Of a stretch of 64,000 bases of DNA, positions 11,100-23,000 are shown piece after piece (position 1 is the first letter of the stretch; every line of letters begins with the position of its first letter). The stretch covers positions 77,561,807 through 77,625,806 of the forward strand of contig NC_088204.1 in assembly GCF_037126465.1 (NCBI RefSeq). Reading direction: 5' to 3'. The position numbers were made by a program, and so were the translations under genes. The DNA is from Ornithodoros turicata (lineage: Eukaryota; Arthropoda; Arachnida; Ixodida; Argasidae). Under the pieces are notes generated by a model. The model was given only the letters and a program-made list of their open reading frames with translations. It had not been told where the DNA came from and ran no database searches.

Positions 11100-12476
11100 A
11101 CGAACGCATGAACGAACGACATTTTAGCGACAAAGCAAGCAAGCTGGTGTCAACACTTAATGGTCCGAAATATAAAGTGAACATTGATAAAGAAGATCCC
11201 CCAAATGCAAGTAGTTCACTGTCTTCAAATTTAACAAAATGTACCGTGAAACGCAGCCTCGTCATGAATTTCTAAAATATGACGTAACACTGTCATGCGG
11301 TTCTATACGCACCGTTGAGCTGTTAGAGTCTGAATAAATGAGTTTCCAAGTGCGAGTTTACCTTTAGTTTCGAGACTTAACGCCGTCCACTTGGACATCC
11401 CCTCCTATAGACAGCTTCTGCTTGAAGATACGAACACTAAATCCCACATATTTGACTTTAAGGTTTCAATTTAACAATCTCTCCAGAACTATATATTGAA
11501 GGAACACAACAAATTGGTGCATCTTGGATTTATTGAAGGTAGAACGGCGGGTATAGTAAGTAACTGCAAACAGTAAATGCGAAAGGTACACAAAACGAAT
11601 TACGTAGAACCCGTCGTGTCCAACGTCTAGTCCAGCAATTCCAACTTCGCCACAGCATTGTCACATTGGCTACCCTATACTGGGTCCCGTTCACCGACCT
11701 ACCCAGTGGGCCGTCATCACTGCGCTCCTCCGCTATCTCCATGCTTTGGGCTTTGGAACACCCTGTGATTGCCTGAATGCCCCGCGTACACTCTTTGACC
11801 TGTTCGTTTATTTCTTTTTATTTTTCCAAACAGCAAGCCACCCTTTACCTGGCTGGCATTTTTCATTTGATAAACTTCCTCCCCCCATTCTGCAGCGCCC
11901 TAGTTTCGTCCGGGCACCCGTCGTACCCTTATCAATGGACTTCCTGTCGATGCCAGCTGCATACACCCTCCCTGTTATTGCGGTGAACTAGGTCGTTGGT
12001 GCCGCTATGTTGCGTAGGAACGCAAGCGTGCACGCGGTTTCATTCAGTAATTTAATGCAGTCCACGTCTGCAGAATGAGCAGCCTTTCCTTTTTATAAAC
12101 GGGCATGTTAAGCGTGCACCCGTGAATTCTTTCCCGGGTACTCATGGGAACGTAACCGCGGCGGCTCCGTCGGAGGCAGGTCGCTGCGCACGCGCGCCGA
12201 ATATTGATCTTTCCTCTGTCATCCCCTTTCTCTGTACACACGGTGAAGGGAGGGAGAACTGAAACCGTCAACCAGGCCCGCAAAACGGCCCGCACGCCAG
12301 AACCTGCGTCACGCGCCAAAAGTGCCTTTCCCTGAGGGACACACGGGGCGCACCAGGGAACGCGTACCGGAAGTTGCCGTGAACATGTCAAGTGATCTCG
12401 GGAAAGATGGACCGTTCCCGAGGAACACGCTTGACACGCATCATATCTCTACATTCGTTCATCCGTACTACTTCGT
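11100..12476. other. No gene recognised
   Basis: Mostly AT-rich unique-looking sequence. I see no coding signal, no clear repeat partner in the window and no RNA fold. Confidence 0.45.
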
Positions 12477-12831
12477 CTGGTGCGGCGCGACTGCCCGCCA
12501 TCAAAGGGCTTCGACATTTTCTTTTTCGATATCATTCCGGCACTATGAAGCACGAGTAGCTCTGAGTGGTGCCTAGAGGTGTAGAGATGGAGAGAGGACA
12601 CCCAAATTGTGCCTCGACCGGCAAAGTGAACATATCTCTCAAAACTGAAAACGAACGAAAACTGACGATCAATAACTTACCAACGTACTCATTTGATTTC
12701 TGTTGACTGAACTGAGCATAAAACATTATTGAGCAGCACAATACGACACACAAGTGCAGTTTGACATGAGAACGTCTGTAAGTTTGGTTTGGCAGTTCGG
12801 TCAACATTTACCCTGAAAGGAAATCATGCCG
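12477..12831 (+). repeat. 355-bp dispersed repeat, copy 1
   Basis: It matches 16759-17112 in the same orientation over its full length with only scattered substitutions, starting CTGGTGCGGCGCGACTGCC and ending near GAAAGGAAATCATGCCG. It has no coding potential. It is either a non-autonomous element of unknown class or a segmental duplicate. Confidence 0.85.
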
Positions 12832-13364
12832 AACTTTATGACGCGGTGACTCGGTAAGTAATAAGCCAATAGCAGCCAACCGGCGCTGAACCCAGATAGC
12901 TTACACGGGTAAGATTCCAACTAACAAGGTCATTGCGGTGGCTGGCGCAAGCTCTGGGTGTGGAGTACGCGTACCATGCGGGCAGTCTTCTCGCGAACGC
13001 GTGAAGCCAGGACGCCGATTGAGATGTTGCGAAAAAGCGTTGGAGGCGCTGGAGGCGAAAACTAAGGATACTGGCTTCAACGACAACAATGAAAAAATTA
13101 AAGAAATCGCAAAGTTCAAATATCAAAATTTTGCCACAATGTCGGAATATATGGAACTAAAATGTCATCAGAGTCGAAGGAAACGGCAAGCATAAGAAAG
13201 GGTGGCTCCAGGGGCACCCCAAGTCTATCACCGAGCGAGAGAGTCACGGGAGCGGCGAAGAAGACTAGCGGCGGAGGCGAATACGGCTGCCGGCGCGAAC
13301 AGCGAGCCCAGTGCTGTCGCAAAGTTACAACACCCGTTGAGAAGGAAATTGAAGGGGATGCGAG

Positions 13365-13549
13365 GTACAGCTCGAAGCAGAGTTAACTGGAACGCCGCTT
13401 CGACCGGCGGAGCAAGAGGGGAGCCACCCTGGCGGCCTTTAGGAGAAATAAAGGGAGAGGGCGTTTCGACATTTTCATTCCAGTCGGAGGGGAGTTCGCT
13501 GTAGTGTGCAGCACAGTGCCCAATCAAGCTGGCGTTATCAACCCTGCGC
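13365..13549 (+). repeat. Left arm of a 185-bp inverted repeat
   Basis: GAGTTAACTGGAACGCCGC through GCTGGCGTTATCAACC is found inverted at 14307-14490. The arms are separated by about 757 bp with no recognised gene. A short related motif (GAACGCAGCCTCGACCGGCG) recurs at 36.27 kb. Confidence 0.75.
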
Positions 13550-14306
13550 CTGTTTGTGTTTTGGCGATCGCGTCTCAGATAATGCGGAGAATCGATGTCA
13601 TGGCACGTGACTGGAAACAGGTTGCCGCATGGGCAGGCGTCATCCGAAACGCTCATTGTGTGATCGAATGAAATGAATAACAACTTGTCTCTTCCGGAAA
13701 ATTTACTGTGCTCAGAATAGAGGATGCGAAGAGGCTTGAAATAACTAACGATGGTAATCGTGAAACCATCGTAATGAGTTTTTAAATAATAACAAAACAA
13801 TGCTTTCATGGTGCAGCATATCGCGTTTCTCGGGAGTTTCTCGGAAGAACACCCAATTAGTACACACAAAAATTTTTTGTGCGCATGCTGGCACGCAGTG
13901 CAGGGCGTCACCGTGAAGGTTTTCTATTATTGGTGTAGTGAATGATGATCAGAGCTAGACAAATTCACCATGACCTTTGTCCTCACTTCAATTTTCGTCA
14001 GCAGAGGTTCGCCCCCCTACCTCGACTGCATGTTCCCCAAATTTGCCTCTCCCACCTTTCGTAAATCGCTTGATTTCTTTGATTTGATTACTTTTTTTTT
14101 TTTGCCACACATCAATCTTTTTTCTGAAAATTTTCCTCATCTGGATCACTTCACCTTAATTTTAATTTTGGAAGTTTGGGAGAGGTGAGAGACGACTGGT
14201 TCGCACATGCTAACCTGTCGCGCGCCATCGGGATATCATCGATTATTCGCAATCCCTCAGTTCGCATCCCTTCGCCATTCGCAATCCCTCGCGTTCCCTC
14301 AAACGA

Positions 14307-14490
14307 GCGCAGCGTTGATAACGCCAGCCTGATTGCGCACTCTTCGGCACGCCACAGCGAACACCCCTCTGACTAGAATGGAAATGTCAAAACCTCCTCG
14401 CCCTTTATTTCTACTAGACGCCGCCAGGGTGGCTCCCCCCTTGCTCCGCTGGTCGACGCAGCGTTCCAGTTAACTCTGCTTCGAGCTGTA
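14307..14490 (-). repeat. Right arm of the 13.4/14.4-kb inverted repeat
   Basis: Reverse-complement partner of 13365-13549, with small indels. The pair could be two independent inserts of one repeat family or the ends of one unit. Confidence 0.75.
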
Positions 14491-14839
14491 CGCTTCCGAT
14501 CACATACGTCACCATCTCTGTCGCATTGTCCTAGTAAATCCGTCCAACCTACTCCAACTTCCCAAACAGAGGCCTGTAGTAGTAGTATTTCCTTTCGATG
14601 GTGATGATGATGGATTGAGGAAAAAAGAAAAATAGGGAAGTGAGTCACGACTAAATGGGACTGGCCACCACGTACCACCACTAGACCTATGTAGAGCAAA
14701 AATGAAAAAAAAAAAGGAACAAGGCGAAAAGGAGCACAGCGATAAGAAGAGCTCCGTCTATGAAAGGAAACTAAAAAGCCACAGTCGAGCAGAGAGTCAA
14801 ACACTGTGTGAGCCACAACATAGTGTCACGGTTGTCGGT

Positions 14840-15130
14840 CACCATCAACGCAATAGTTCCGTGGTCAATGTTCAGTACATTGGTGGCACCTCCAACACCA
14901 TGCGTCAGAGGTTTTTGCGGTCATAAATCCGACATTGTCAATAATCGCCCTACCCCCGCTGCTATACATTTTAATCTCCCCGGGCACGACATGAATACGC
15001 ACCTGTCTGTTGCAATTCTTGAATCTGGCTACATCACCGACTGCGAACGCAAAGATCGCGAGTCCTTCCTGATTTCTAAGTTTTCTTCTTTAAAACCACG
15101 AGGACTAAACGTCCATGGCGGTCCTCTGCA
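14840..15130 (+). pseudogene. Penelope-like element, GIY-YIG endonuclease remnant
   Basis: The translation shows VQYIGGTSNTMRQRF in one frame. After a frameshift near 14920, a second frame reads GHKSDIVNN..TPAAIHFNLPGH..LSVAILESGY..DRESFLISKFSSLKPRGLN. This order (YIG-type motif, Arg, DI-N, AIHFN-PGH, E-x-FxI, GLN) is characteristic of the C-terminal GIY-YIG domain of Penelope-like retroelements. The reverse transcriptase is not seen upstream, so the copy is 5'-truncated and frameshifted. Its 3' region continues to the hammerhead-bearing end at 16.05-16.24 kb, interrupted by a MITE. Confidence 0.82.
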
Positions 15131-15323
15131 CCTATCATCCAGCTAAGCTACTTCATTACTCACCTTCCATTCTTGGCATTCTCAGCTCCATTTTCTCTTC
15201 AGTCCATAAGGTCACTCGAGCCTTCCCACGCAGTTCAACAGGAGCCGTGTTCTCCACGTACGCGACACAAGACATGCACCTGTGCACCCGTTTTCACCAC
15301 CAAATCTTTTGAATCCCAATAGA

Positions 15324-15860
15324 CCTCTACCTGTTTGTAAACAAATGACGTCATAATGTTCGACAGCGCCACGAGTTTGGTAAAGTTGAACTATATTCAA
15401 TGCTAGTGGCGAACAAGGTAGCGCCCGAAAGCCACGGTCTTGAGGCGATTACGATGGTCTCTGAAAAGGACGCGACCTTCGGTCGTACTTTCCTTTCAAT
15501 AGGAGGCAGCGAACAATGAGGCTTGTGCACGTGACGTCACGCGCAGCCCTTGCACGCCTTGGAGCCACGTGACATGGGAAAACATGGGGATGCGTCACAG
15601 GCGTCTTACTGCGGGCCGAATGAGCCACCAGCAAGTGTTTTTGCAATTTTCTCTCGTAATTGCATGCATACCGCAACAACTCACGGCATTTCCTCCTACT
15701 GTAACTCCGGTATCGTAATATGTCTTCCAATGTCACGTGACCAAACATGACGTCACTGCACAGGCCTCATTGCTCATTCGTGGAGCCCAGCTCTCCCCTT
15801 CCGATCTGTTTTGGTTTCGGTGTGTCTACCAACGTCATGATGACGTTTCTCGGGTAGAGG
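15324..15860. mobile_element. MITE (CCTCTACC ends) inserted in Penelope 3' region
   Basis: Terminal words CCTCTACC and GGTAGAGG flank an element whose other copy is at 59590-59874 in the opposite orientation. Both copies share ACAAATGACGTCAT near one end and GTCATGATGACGTTTCTCGG near the other. This copy is longer because a second MITE sits inside it. Confidence 0.75.
15514..15772. mobile_element. Nested MITE (CAATGAGGC ends)
   Basis: The ends CAATGAGGCTTGTGCACGTGACGTCA-type and TGACGTCACTGCACAGGCCTCATTG are inverted repeats enclosing 259 bp. The 59.7-kb copy of the host MITE lacks exactly this block (it runs from CTATTGAAAG to CACGAATGGG without it) and so provides an empty site. Confidence 0.8.
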
Positions 15861-16051
15861 TTTATTCTTCGAATGTCTCATTTACCCCGTACAGTTTCTC
15901 TTTCCTGATTCTTACGTGACGATTGCTCACGTGATGCATTGTATTCCTGCCTGGTTGCTTGTTTACTTGGTTCTGGAAACCTGTTTTATTGTATCTGTTT
16001 TCTTTGGTTATATATATATGTATATACTCGTGTCGCAGTTAGTTGTGTAAA

Positions 16052-16235
16052 CTGAAGAAGTGCAGCCTCTTGCACGAAAGTTCCCAAGCAGCAAAATGTA
16101 CTGAAAGTCGAGTGCAATAGGGGTGGACGGGTAGGTGGAAGGCCTTGAACAGACTCGTGAAACTAAAGAACATTGATAAGACACATACCGTCCACCCCTA
16201 TTGCACTCGACTTTCAGTACATTGCGCTGCTTGGG
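16052..16235. mobile_element. Penelope-like terminal palindrome with hammerhead-like core
   Basis: CTGAAGA at 16052, a GTGCA/TGCAC stem and GAAAG form a hammerhead-like core (the consensus is CUGANGA..GAAA). It is followed by inverted arms at 16084-16131 and 16188-16235, containing GTACTGAAAGTCGAGTGCAA and its complement. Hammerhead motifs in Penelope-like element termini are established. The position downstream of a Penelope endonuclease remnant fits. Activity is not shown by sequence. Confidence 0.7.
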
Positions 16236-16374
16236 TTGTTGTTCAAATAAACCTCAGTTGCCCCTAACCGTTTTTATGTTACGTGTGTGATTCCCCCCAT
16301 CGCGGGCTCCTTGACAGTGTTTCTTCTCTTTTTTTTTTGTTTCCCATTTCGACGTGGTTTAGAACCCTAATAAA

Positions 16375-16507
16375 GTGCATACAGGTGTTCCACGATTCCT
16401 GTCCCGCTTTCAACGGTTAATAAGCAATACTCGACCCTCATCCATTATTAAATGAATGAGGGTGACAGGATCTGCTCGCCATCACGCCCCTTTCATTGAG
16501 CTACAGT
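16375..16507 (-). repeat. Inverted partner of the 6.25-kb repeat
   Basis: Reverse complement of 6249-6385 (GCTCAATGAAAGGGGCGTGA..GCTTATTAACCG). Confidence 0.65.
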
Positions 16508-16758
16508 GTGTTCGCTCATTTTCGACCGCGTTATTAGCTGCCCTAAACTTTTAATTACACGTTGCACAGGGTGACGGGAGTAGCCGTATTCTCCGAGTGC
16601 GCTATGTCACCGCAGAACGGCAAACACCTGGCGGATGCGCTAGTTTTTGTAGGTCGAGAATCACTTTCCGGGTGCAACGACCACCTGACAAATTTTTTGA
16701 CCCGAATACGAGAGCGCTCGTTGTCATTGCGGTTAGTTGGAACTGACCCATACTCATA

Positions 16759-17112
16759 CTGGTGCGGCGCGACTGCCCGCCATCAAAAGGCTTCGACATT
16801 TTCTTTTTCGATATCATTCCGGCACTATGAAGCATGAGTAGCTCTGAGTGGTGCCTAGAGGTGTAGAGATGGAGAGAGTACACCCAAATTGTGCCTCGAC
16901 CGGCAAAGTGAACATATCTCTCAAACTGCAAACGAACAAAAACTGACGATCAATAAATTACCAACGTACTCATTTGATTTCTGTTGACTGAACTCAGCAT
17001 AAAACATTATTGCGCAGCACAATACGACATACAAGTGTAGTGTGACATGAAAACGTCTGTAAGTTTGGTTTGGCAGTTCGGTCAAAATTTACACTGAAAG
17101 GAAATTATGCCG
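16759..17112 (+). repeat. 355-bp dispersed repeat, copy 2
   Basis: Direct copy of 12477-12831, about 4.3 kb downstream. Confidence 0.85.
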
Positions 17113-17304
17113 GGTTATACTGGGTTTGGTCTCGTGGAAGACAAAAAGAAAATGGATACAGAGCGTGGCGGCCACGAAGAAGGTCGGCTATATACTCCAG
17201 CTCTCGTACAGCTCGGGACTAATGTTTACGTCAACACGGCGCCCGCGTATTTCTTCGTCGGAGCGGCCCCCTGCTAGCCGTCAAGAAGAAATCGAATAAG
17301 AAAC

Positions 17305-17458
17305 AATAATAATAATTGGGTGTTTACGTCGCGAGACAACTGACATCATGAGCGACGCCACAGCGGTCGGTCTGTGGATTGCTTCTGCTCACCTGAGGGT
17401 TCTTTAACGTGCGATGAAAGCTCATCACACGGCACCAAGTGTTTAACGTCCCTCGCGG
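17305..17458 (+). repeat. Dispersed repeat with ACGTCGCGAGACAACTGA / TTCTTTAACGTGC core
   Basis: The block TTACGTCGCGAGACAACTGA..GGTTCTTTAACGTGCGATGA..GTTTAACGTCC resembles a conserved repeat core I recognise from arthropod and tick genomic sequence. No second copy lies in this window, so the call rests on recognition. No coding signal. Confidence 0.45.
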
Positions 17459-17612
17459 CAGAGTTGTGCCAAACTCGTTACAAGTAATAACTCGTTACTT
17501 GGTAATGGTTACTTGTTTTGGTAACGAAGTAACGATTCAGTTACTTTTTTTAACTGGTAATAGTAACGGAGTCAGTTACAAAAATTGGTAACTCGTTACT
17601 GCCGTTACTCGT
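17459..17612. repeat. Word-rich repeat built from GTAACGAGTTACT words
   Basis: Dense, irregular runs of GTAAC/GTTAC words (AACTCGTTACTTGGTAATGG, GGTAACGAAGTAACG). The left edge, CAGAGTTGTGCC, resembles hAT-type termini. No right terminus is clear. Confidence 0.5.
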
Positions 17613-17929
17613 TCCTTTGCTTCAGCGGGGGAGCACATTCCCGCACACCGTGTGGCGCAATGCGTGCAGATTTGACCTGCGTGACGTGCAGTCCCTCGCT
17701 GGATGTGTCATTTCTCTTGTTTCCGTAATCTCCAACCATCACTCCTTTCCAAGAATGGGCACCAATTGTGCTATGGCTACAAAAAACGCATTTCGACTTG
17801 TAGCCTTTTCTTGTCTTTGCTAAGCTTCAGAGCGCTCTAAATTATGACGCAGCCCCGGTGTCTAGCTCATTTTTTTTCGGTAACGGGCACAAGTCTGCCT
17901 CGCGGAAGACAGCGTGTTTAAGCAACGTG

Positions 17930-18015
17930 TACCCCCTGCCACCAACTTGCTGGCGTCCTCGGCCGGGTTCGAACCCCACCCATCTCTCAGTATGTGCGTC
18001 CACTCCTGTTTGCTG
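17930..18015 (-). repeat. Possible tRNA-derived repeat (box B only)
   Basis: The minus strand has a good box B (GGTTCGAACCC) in the context GGGTGGGGTTCGAACCCGGCC. No convincing box A or full cloverleaf is found. A second SINE family is possible. Confidence 0.3.
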
Positions 18016-18977
18016 CTAGGTTGTCGCTCCATTAGAAAAATGCGACACCCCGGTGTTCCGTGCACTTTTGTCCCAAAAAGGGGGGGGGGCTGATGTAGGG
18101 GCAAGGTGCGAACAGCCTGCTCTGAAGTGGCGGCTCGGTGCACCCAGGGGAGAGAGAAGGGGGAGGGTGAAAGAGGGAGGGTAGAGATGAATGTGGCACA
18201 GGAGAGGGAGGGGGTGTGCTAACCCTCTTGCTCTGGGATTTTGGTAGTCCTCTTGGACTACCCACGACAGAAAACAAGCGAGCATCCCCCAGTAGTCTTC
18301 ATTGGGATGCTCCCTGTACCATGGTAACAGCCAGGATTACTGGTCAAGTTACGCTGTACTAAGCTGTACTAAGAAGGGAAAGCTAAATACCGCACAGACT
18401 CAAAGAAGGGAGGACCTCGAATGTCCCCGTTAGGGTAAATTCTGAGCGACACTAAAGGCGTCCGATAATTCAGAAGCTGCGATGCATGTCTGTCCATTCA
18501 GGCATGTCACAAACTTTGTGCGGTTCACGTTGCAATGTCGAGTTTTCTTAGGGCAAGTCGCTTTGGGAAGTAGTCTAGGGAGCTGTTGAGGCATCGAAAG
18601 CCAATATCTTGGTCGATTTCACGGGTCACCCTTAAAGACGACTTTCAACGGTCGCTGTCGTAGCAAAGGACCTACGGCTTACGTTTTGTCGTCAGCAGTC
18701 TTCGATAACCGTGTTGCTGTAGTGAAGGTCGTCCCATGACTTCTTGCCCATTCTCTCATCATGACGGGCCCTTCTTTATGAATTTGACACCTGGGGACTT
18801 CTTTTTATTTATTCGTACTGCTAGCTACCCCTTGGAAGCCAAAGTCGGATTGTGCGTTATTACAAGTTACATGGCAATACAAAATGATACTCTAAAATTC
18901 TCTAATCGGACACTTCGGAACATCTCGAACATTACACGGGCAGTCTTTGCACCGAAACATCCGAGCACGGAAATGTC
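18016..18977. other. No gene recognised before the LTR element
   Basis: Includes a purine-rich stretch near 18140-18210. Nothing with a recognisable domain or repeat partner. The last four bases (TGTC) form the left target duplication of the retrotransposon. Confidence 0.45.
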
Positions 18978-19130
18978 TGTAGCAGCAGCGTCATAATCAT
19001 CACCAGCACCGCCATCGGTTACGCGCAGCACTGCGCGTGACCCGAGCTTTCGTTTTCGGTTCATCGCCATTAACCGTCATTAAACCCATCAACCTCAGTA
19101 GAGCCTGGTCGCCTCATTTCTCGCTCTACA
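18978..19130 (+). repeat. 5' LTR
   Basis: 153 bp, TG..CA ended, matching the 3' LTR. It contains CATTAAACCCATC. I do not see a strong TATA box, so the transcription start cannot be placed. Confidence 0.95.
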
Positions 19131-19132
19131 AC

Positions 19133-19150
19133 TGGTGACCCGGACGTGAT
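19133..19150 (+). promoter_or_regulatory. Primer binding site, tRNA-Trp-like
   Basis: TGGTGACCCGGACGTGAT begins two bases after the LTR. It complements the acceptor end of arthropod tRNA-Trp (CCA added) with one mismatch at the fourth C of CCCC. Confidence 0.8.
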
Positions 19151-19166
19151 CCAACGTTCCACCATC

Positions 19167-20036
19167 ATGAACGGCGACCAGCACTCCACCAGCTCTTCGC
19201 CTCCCGGCCGGCCACCGCCACTTCCACCGCTTGAGGCTTCTGTGGCACCGCTCCGCCTGCCGCCTTTCTCCATCTCCGACCCTCAGCTGTGGTTTGCGCA
19301 GGCGGAGGTTCTCTTCGACGGACGCCGCGTCACTTCTCAAGCCTCAAGGTTTGGCTATGCCATCGCAAACCTTCCTCCCGAAGCTGCGGCGGAAGTCCGT
19401 GACCTAATAATCCACCCTCACCCCGAATTACCCTACGACACCTTAAGGGACGAGTTAATCCGCCGCACGTCTGCTTCGGAGGAGCGGCGATTGCAGCAGC
19501 TTCTGAACAGGGAAGAGCTCGGCGATCGACGGCCCACACAGCTACTACGCCGCATGCGCGACCTCGCGGGTAACCCTACCACGGACGACTCACTACTACG
19601 CGAGCTCTTCCTACAACGTTTGCCCCACAACGTACGCATGATCCTGGCCGCCGGCGAAAATTCCCGCCTGGATGACTTGGCGAAGATGGCGGACCGTATT
19701 ATGGATTTTGCTGGCCTTCCATCACCAGGAGCCGTTGCCGCCCTGGCACCCCGCACCTCCCCTCCACCGGTGGACGTTGCAATCAATGCCATCAGCACGT
19801 CGCTCCAGCAACTCCAGACTACGGTGGCGGCCCTTGTGAACCGGGTGGACGCCATTCCCCCGCAGCGACCACGTTCCCCTCAGCGCCCGTTTTGCCGTCG
19901 CTGCTCGCCATCCCGTCAACGGTCTCCTTCGCCCTCTCAGAACCACTTCTGCTGGTATCATCGAAAATTCGGCGATGCCGCAAGGAACTGCCAGGCCCCT
20001 TGCTCGTGGCCGGGAAACGCTCCCCCCAACCATTAA
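19167..20036 (+). CDS. gag: Gag of CsRn1-like retrotransposon
   Basis: 289 codons from the ATG at 19167, the first ATG after the primer site (the frame is open further up but without an ATG). The protein has a Pro-rich N-terminus, then the retrotransposon Gag helical block: [20 protein letters not shown] at about residues 34-53, then [13 protein letters not shown], then [16 protein letters not shown] with [11 protein letters not shown] basic Arg/Pro/Ser stretch leads into a knuckle with C262, H265, C275 and C279 (C-x2-H-x9-C-x3-C). That is the CHCC form known from CsRn1 elements and not the usual CCHC. It should package element RNA in particles. It overlaps pol in the -1 frame. Confidence 0.9.
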   Translation: MNGDQHSTSSSPPGRPPPLPPLEASVAPLRLPPFSISDPQLWFAQAEVLFDGRRVTSQASRFGYAIANLPPEAAAEVRDLIIHPHPELPYDTLRDELIRRTSASEERRLQQLLNREELGDRRPTQLLRRMRDLAGNPTTDDSLLRELFLQRLPHNVRMILAAGENSRLDDLAKMADRIMDFAGLPSPGAVAALAPRTSPPPVDVAINAISTSLQQLQTTVAALVNRVDAIPPQRPRSPQRPFCRRCSPSRQRSPSPSQNHFCWYHRKFGDAARNCQAPCSWPGNAPPNH

Positions 20037-23000
20037 CGGCTGGCATGGCTGGGGGCAACAACAGCCGGCTCTTCCGGATCACGGACCGCGTGTCCGGCTG
20101 TCGCTTCCTGGTGGACACCGGGGCTGACGTGAGCGTCGTTCCACCAACCCCCGCAGAAAAACGACACCGACAACCAGACTTGGCTTTGCAGGCCGTCAAC
20201 AAGTCCACCATCTCAACTTACGGTCAACGCTCCGTCACCCTTGACCTCGGCCTGCGCAGAGTATTTCGTTGGGTTTTTACCATCGCCGACCTCCCCTTCG
20301 CAATCCTTGGCGCCGACTTCCTCCACCATTTCGACCTTCTTGTGGATATTAGACGCCAGCGCCTCGTCGACAACACTACTTCTTTGCACGTTTATGGAGC
20401 TCCAGCGCATATAGCCGCCATTAGTCCCACCATACGGCTACCGTTGCCCACTGCTTTCGCCGACATTGTCACGGAGTTCCCCGCTGTCCTGCGCCAATCG
20501 CACGCCTCTTGCCCACCTCGCCACAGCGTCACTCACCACATCGTGACACGGGGCCCCCCTGTCTTCGCTCGCCCCAGACGGCTGGCTCCGGAGCGCCTCG
20601 TCATTGCCAAGAGGGAATTTGAGCACATGCTCGAACTGGGGATCATTCGGCCTTCCTCCAGCCCGTGGTCTTCCGCTCTCCACATGGTGCCCAAAGCAAC
20701 ACCTGGTGATTGGCGCCCATGTGGGGACTACCGTGCACTCAACATCGTCACGGTACCGGACAGATACCCGCTTCCCCATATTCAGGACTTCACCGCGAAT
20801 CTTGACGGAGCGACCATCTTCTCCAAGATAGACCTCATCAAAGCCTATCACCAAATTCCCGTCCATCCCCCTGACATCCCGAAGACTGCTATAACCACCC
20901 CTTTTGGCCTCTTTGAATACGTGCGGATGCCCTTTGGCCTGCGTAATGCTGCGCAGACATTCCAACGATTCATCAACGAAGTGCTCCGCGGCCTGGACTT
21001 CGCATTCGCATACATGGATGACATCCTCGTCGCAAGTCCATCTCCGGAGGCTCATCGCGCCCATCTGCGCGCCCTGTTCTCGCGCCTGGAGGACTACGGA
21101 GTCTCCATCAATGCCGCGAAGTGCGAGTTTGGCGTTACCACCCTTACCTTCCTGGGACACACCATCACCCCGCAAGGCATCCGGCCACTCGCATCCAAGG
21201 TCCAGGCCATCCGAGACTTTCCTGCCCCCACTTCTCGCAAAGGACTTCGTTCATTCCTCGGCCTCGTGACTTTCTACCGACGTTTTGTGCCTCGCTGTGC
21301 TGCCTTGCTCCAGCCTCTCTACGCAGCTCTCGGCGCTGACCATCCGAAAGAGGCCCGTGCTGCCCCTCTGGAGTGGACACCGGCCGCAGAACGCGCGTTC
21401 GTAGAAGTCAAGCAGGCCCTGGCAGATGCTGTGCTGCTCCACCATCCTCGTCCTGACGCCGAGACAGCGTTGTTCGTCGACGCCTCCACTGCTGCTGTCG
21501 GCGCAGTCTTGCAGCAGCGTCAGGATGGCCACTGGAAACCTCTCGGTTTCTTTTCCCAACGTCTCTCGCCAGCCGAAACACGCTACAGCACCTTCGGGCG
21601 TGAGCTCCTCGCCGCCTACCTGGCATGCAGACACTACCGCCATTTTCTCGAGGGCCGCCCGTTTGTGCTGTACACCGACCACAAGCCTCTCATGTTCGCC
21701 CTGCGATCGCCCTCCCTCAACCACTCGCCTCGTGAAACCCGCCACATGTGCTACCTCTTGGAGTTCACGACCGATGTGCGACACGTCGCAGGCGAAGACA
21801 ATGCCGCTGCCGACGCATTCTCGCGGCCGGACGTCAATGCTCTCCATCCGCCCCCCGCGGTCGATTTGGACGGCATCGCCCAGGCGCAACAGGCTGATGA
21901 AGAGCTCGCCGCCCTTCGTTCATCCCCCGCCTCCTCCACCACTTTTCGGGAGATCTCGCTCCCCGGTTCGACGGCAAGTGTATGGTGCGACACCTCTACT
22001 GGTACCCCGCGCCCTTTCGTTCCCCTGGCCTTCCGCCGGCATGTTTTCAACGCCCTCCACTCACTGTCCCACCCTGGCGTGCGCGGCACGCAAAAGATCG
22101 TCGCAGAGCGCTACATATGGCCTCGCATGAATGCCGACGTCCGTGACTGGGCGCGGGCCTGCCTGGCCTGCCAGCGGTCCAAAATCTACCGCCACACCAT
22201 CTCGCCTCCATCGCGGTTCCTTCCGCCAGATGCACGTTTCGATCAGGTCCACATCGACTTGGTCGGCCCGCTTCCTCCGGCCAAAGGCTACCGCTACCTG
22301 CTCTCGTGCATCGACCGCTTTACCCGCTGGCCGGAGGTAACGCCGATTCCTGACATCACGGCAGAGACGGTGGCCCACGCATTCCTCTTCTCCTGGGTTT
22401 CCCGATTCGGCGTCCCGTCCACTGTAACCACGGACAGAGGACGCCAGTTTGAATCGGCCCTCTTCGGTCACCTGTGCAGCGCCCTCGGAACCCATCACAT
22501 CCGAACCACGGCCTACCATCCGGCTGCCAACGGCCTGGTCGAGCGCCTTCATCGGCAGCTCAAGGCTTCCCTCCGCGCCACTGACCACGGCGACACAACC
22601 TGGCCCGAGCGTCTACCCTTCGTCCTGCTTGGCCTTCGCGCCGCGATCCGCCAGGATGACTGCAGCGCGGCCCACATGGTCTACGGCTGCCCGCTCCGCC
22701 TTCCCGGATCATTCTTCACCCCCTCGGCCCCGCTCGTGCACGACCCTTCCTCCTACATCGACCGTCTCCGCCAGCTCTTCCGGGACCTCAAGCCCACGCC
22801 TACCCGCTCCGCTCCCGCAACACGCGTGTTCGTGAGCCCCGACCTTAATCAAGCCACCCACGTCTTCGTCCGCCGGGACTCTGTGCGCTCCAGCTTGCAG
22901 CCTCCCTATGACGGCCCCTACAAGGTCATCTCGCGAGCCGCGAAGTTTTTCCGCCTCGATCTTCCGCGGGGACCTGACACTGTGGCCATCGACAGGCTCA

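Noticed and set aside
13228..13911. 227-codon minus-strand frame
   Set aside because: It crosses one arm of an inverted repeat, has no domain and an ordinary composition for non-coding sequence.
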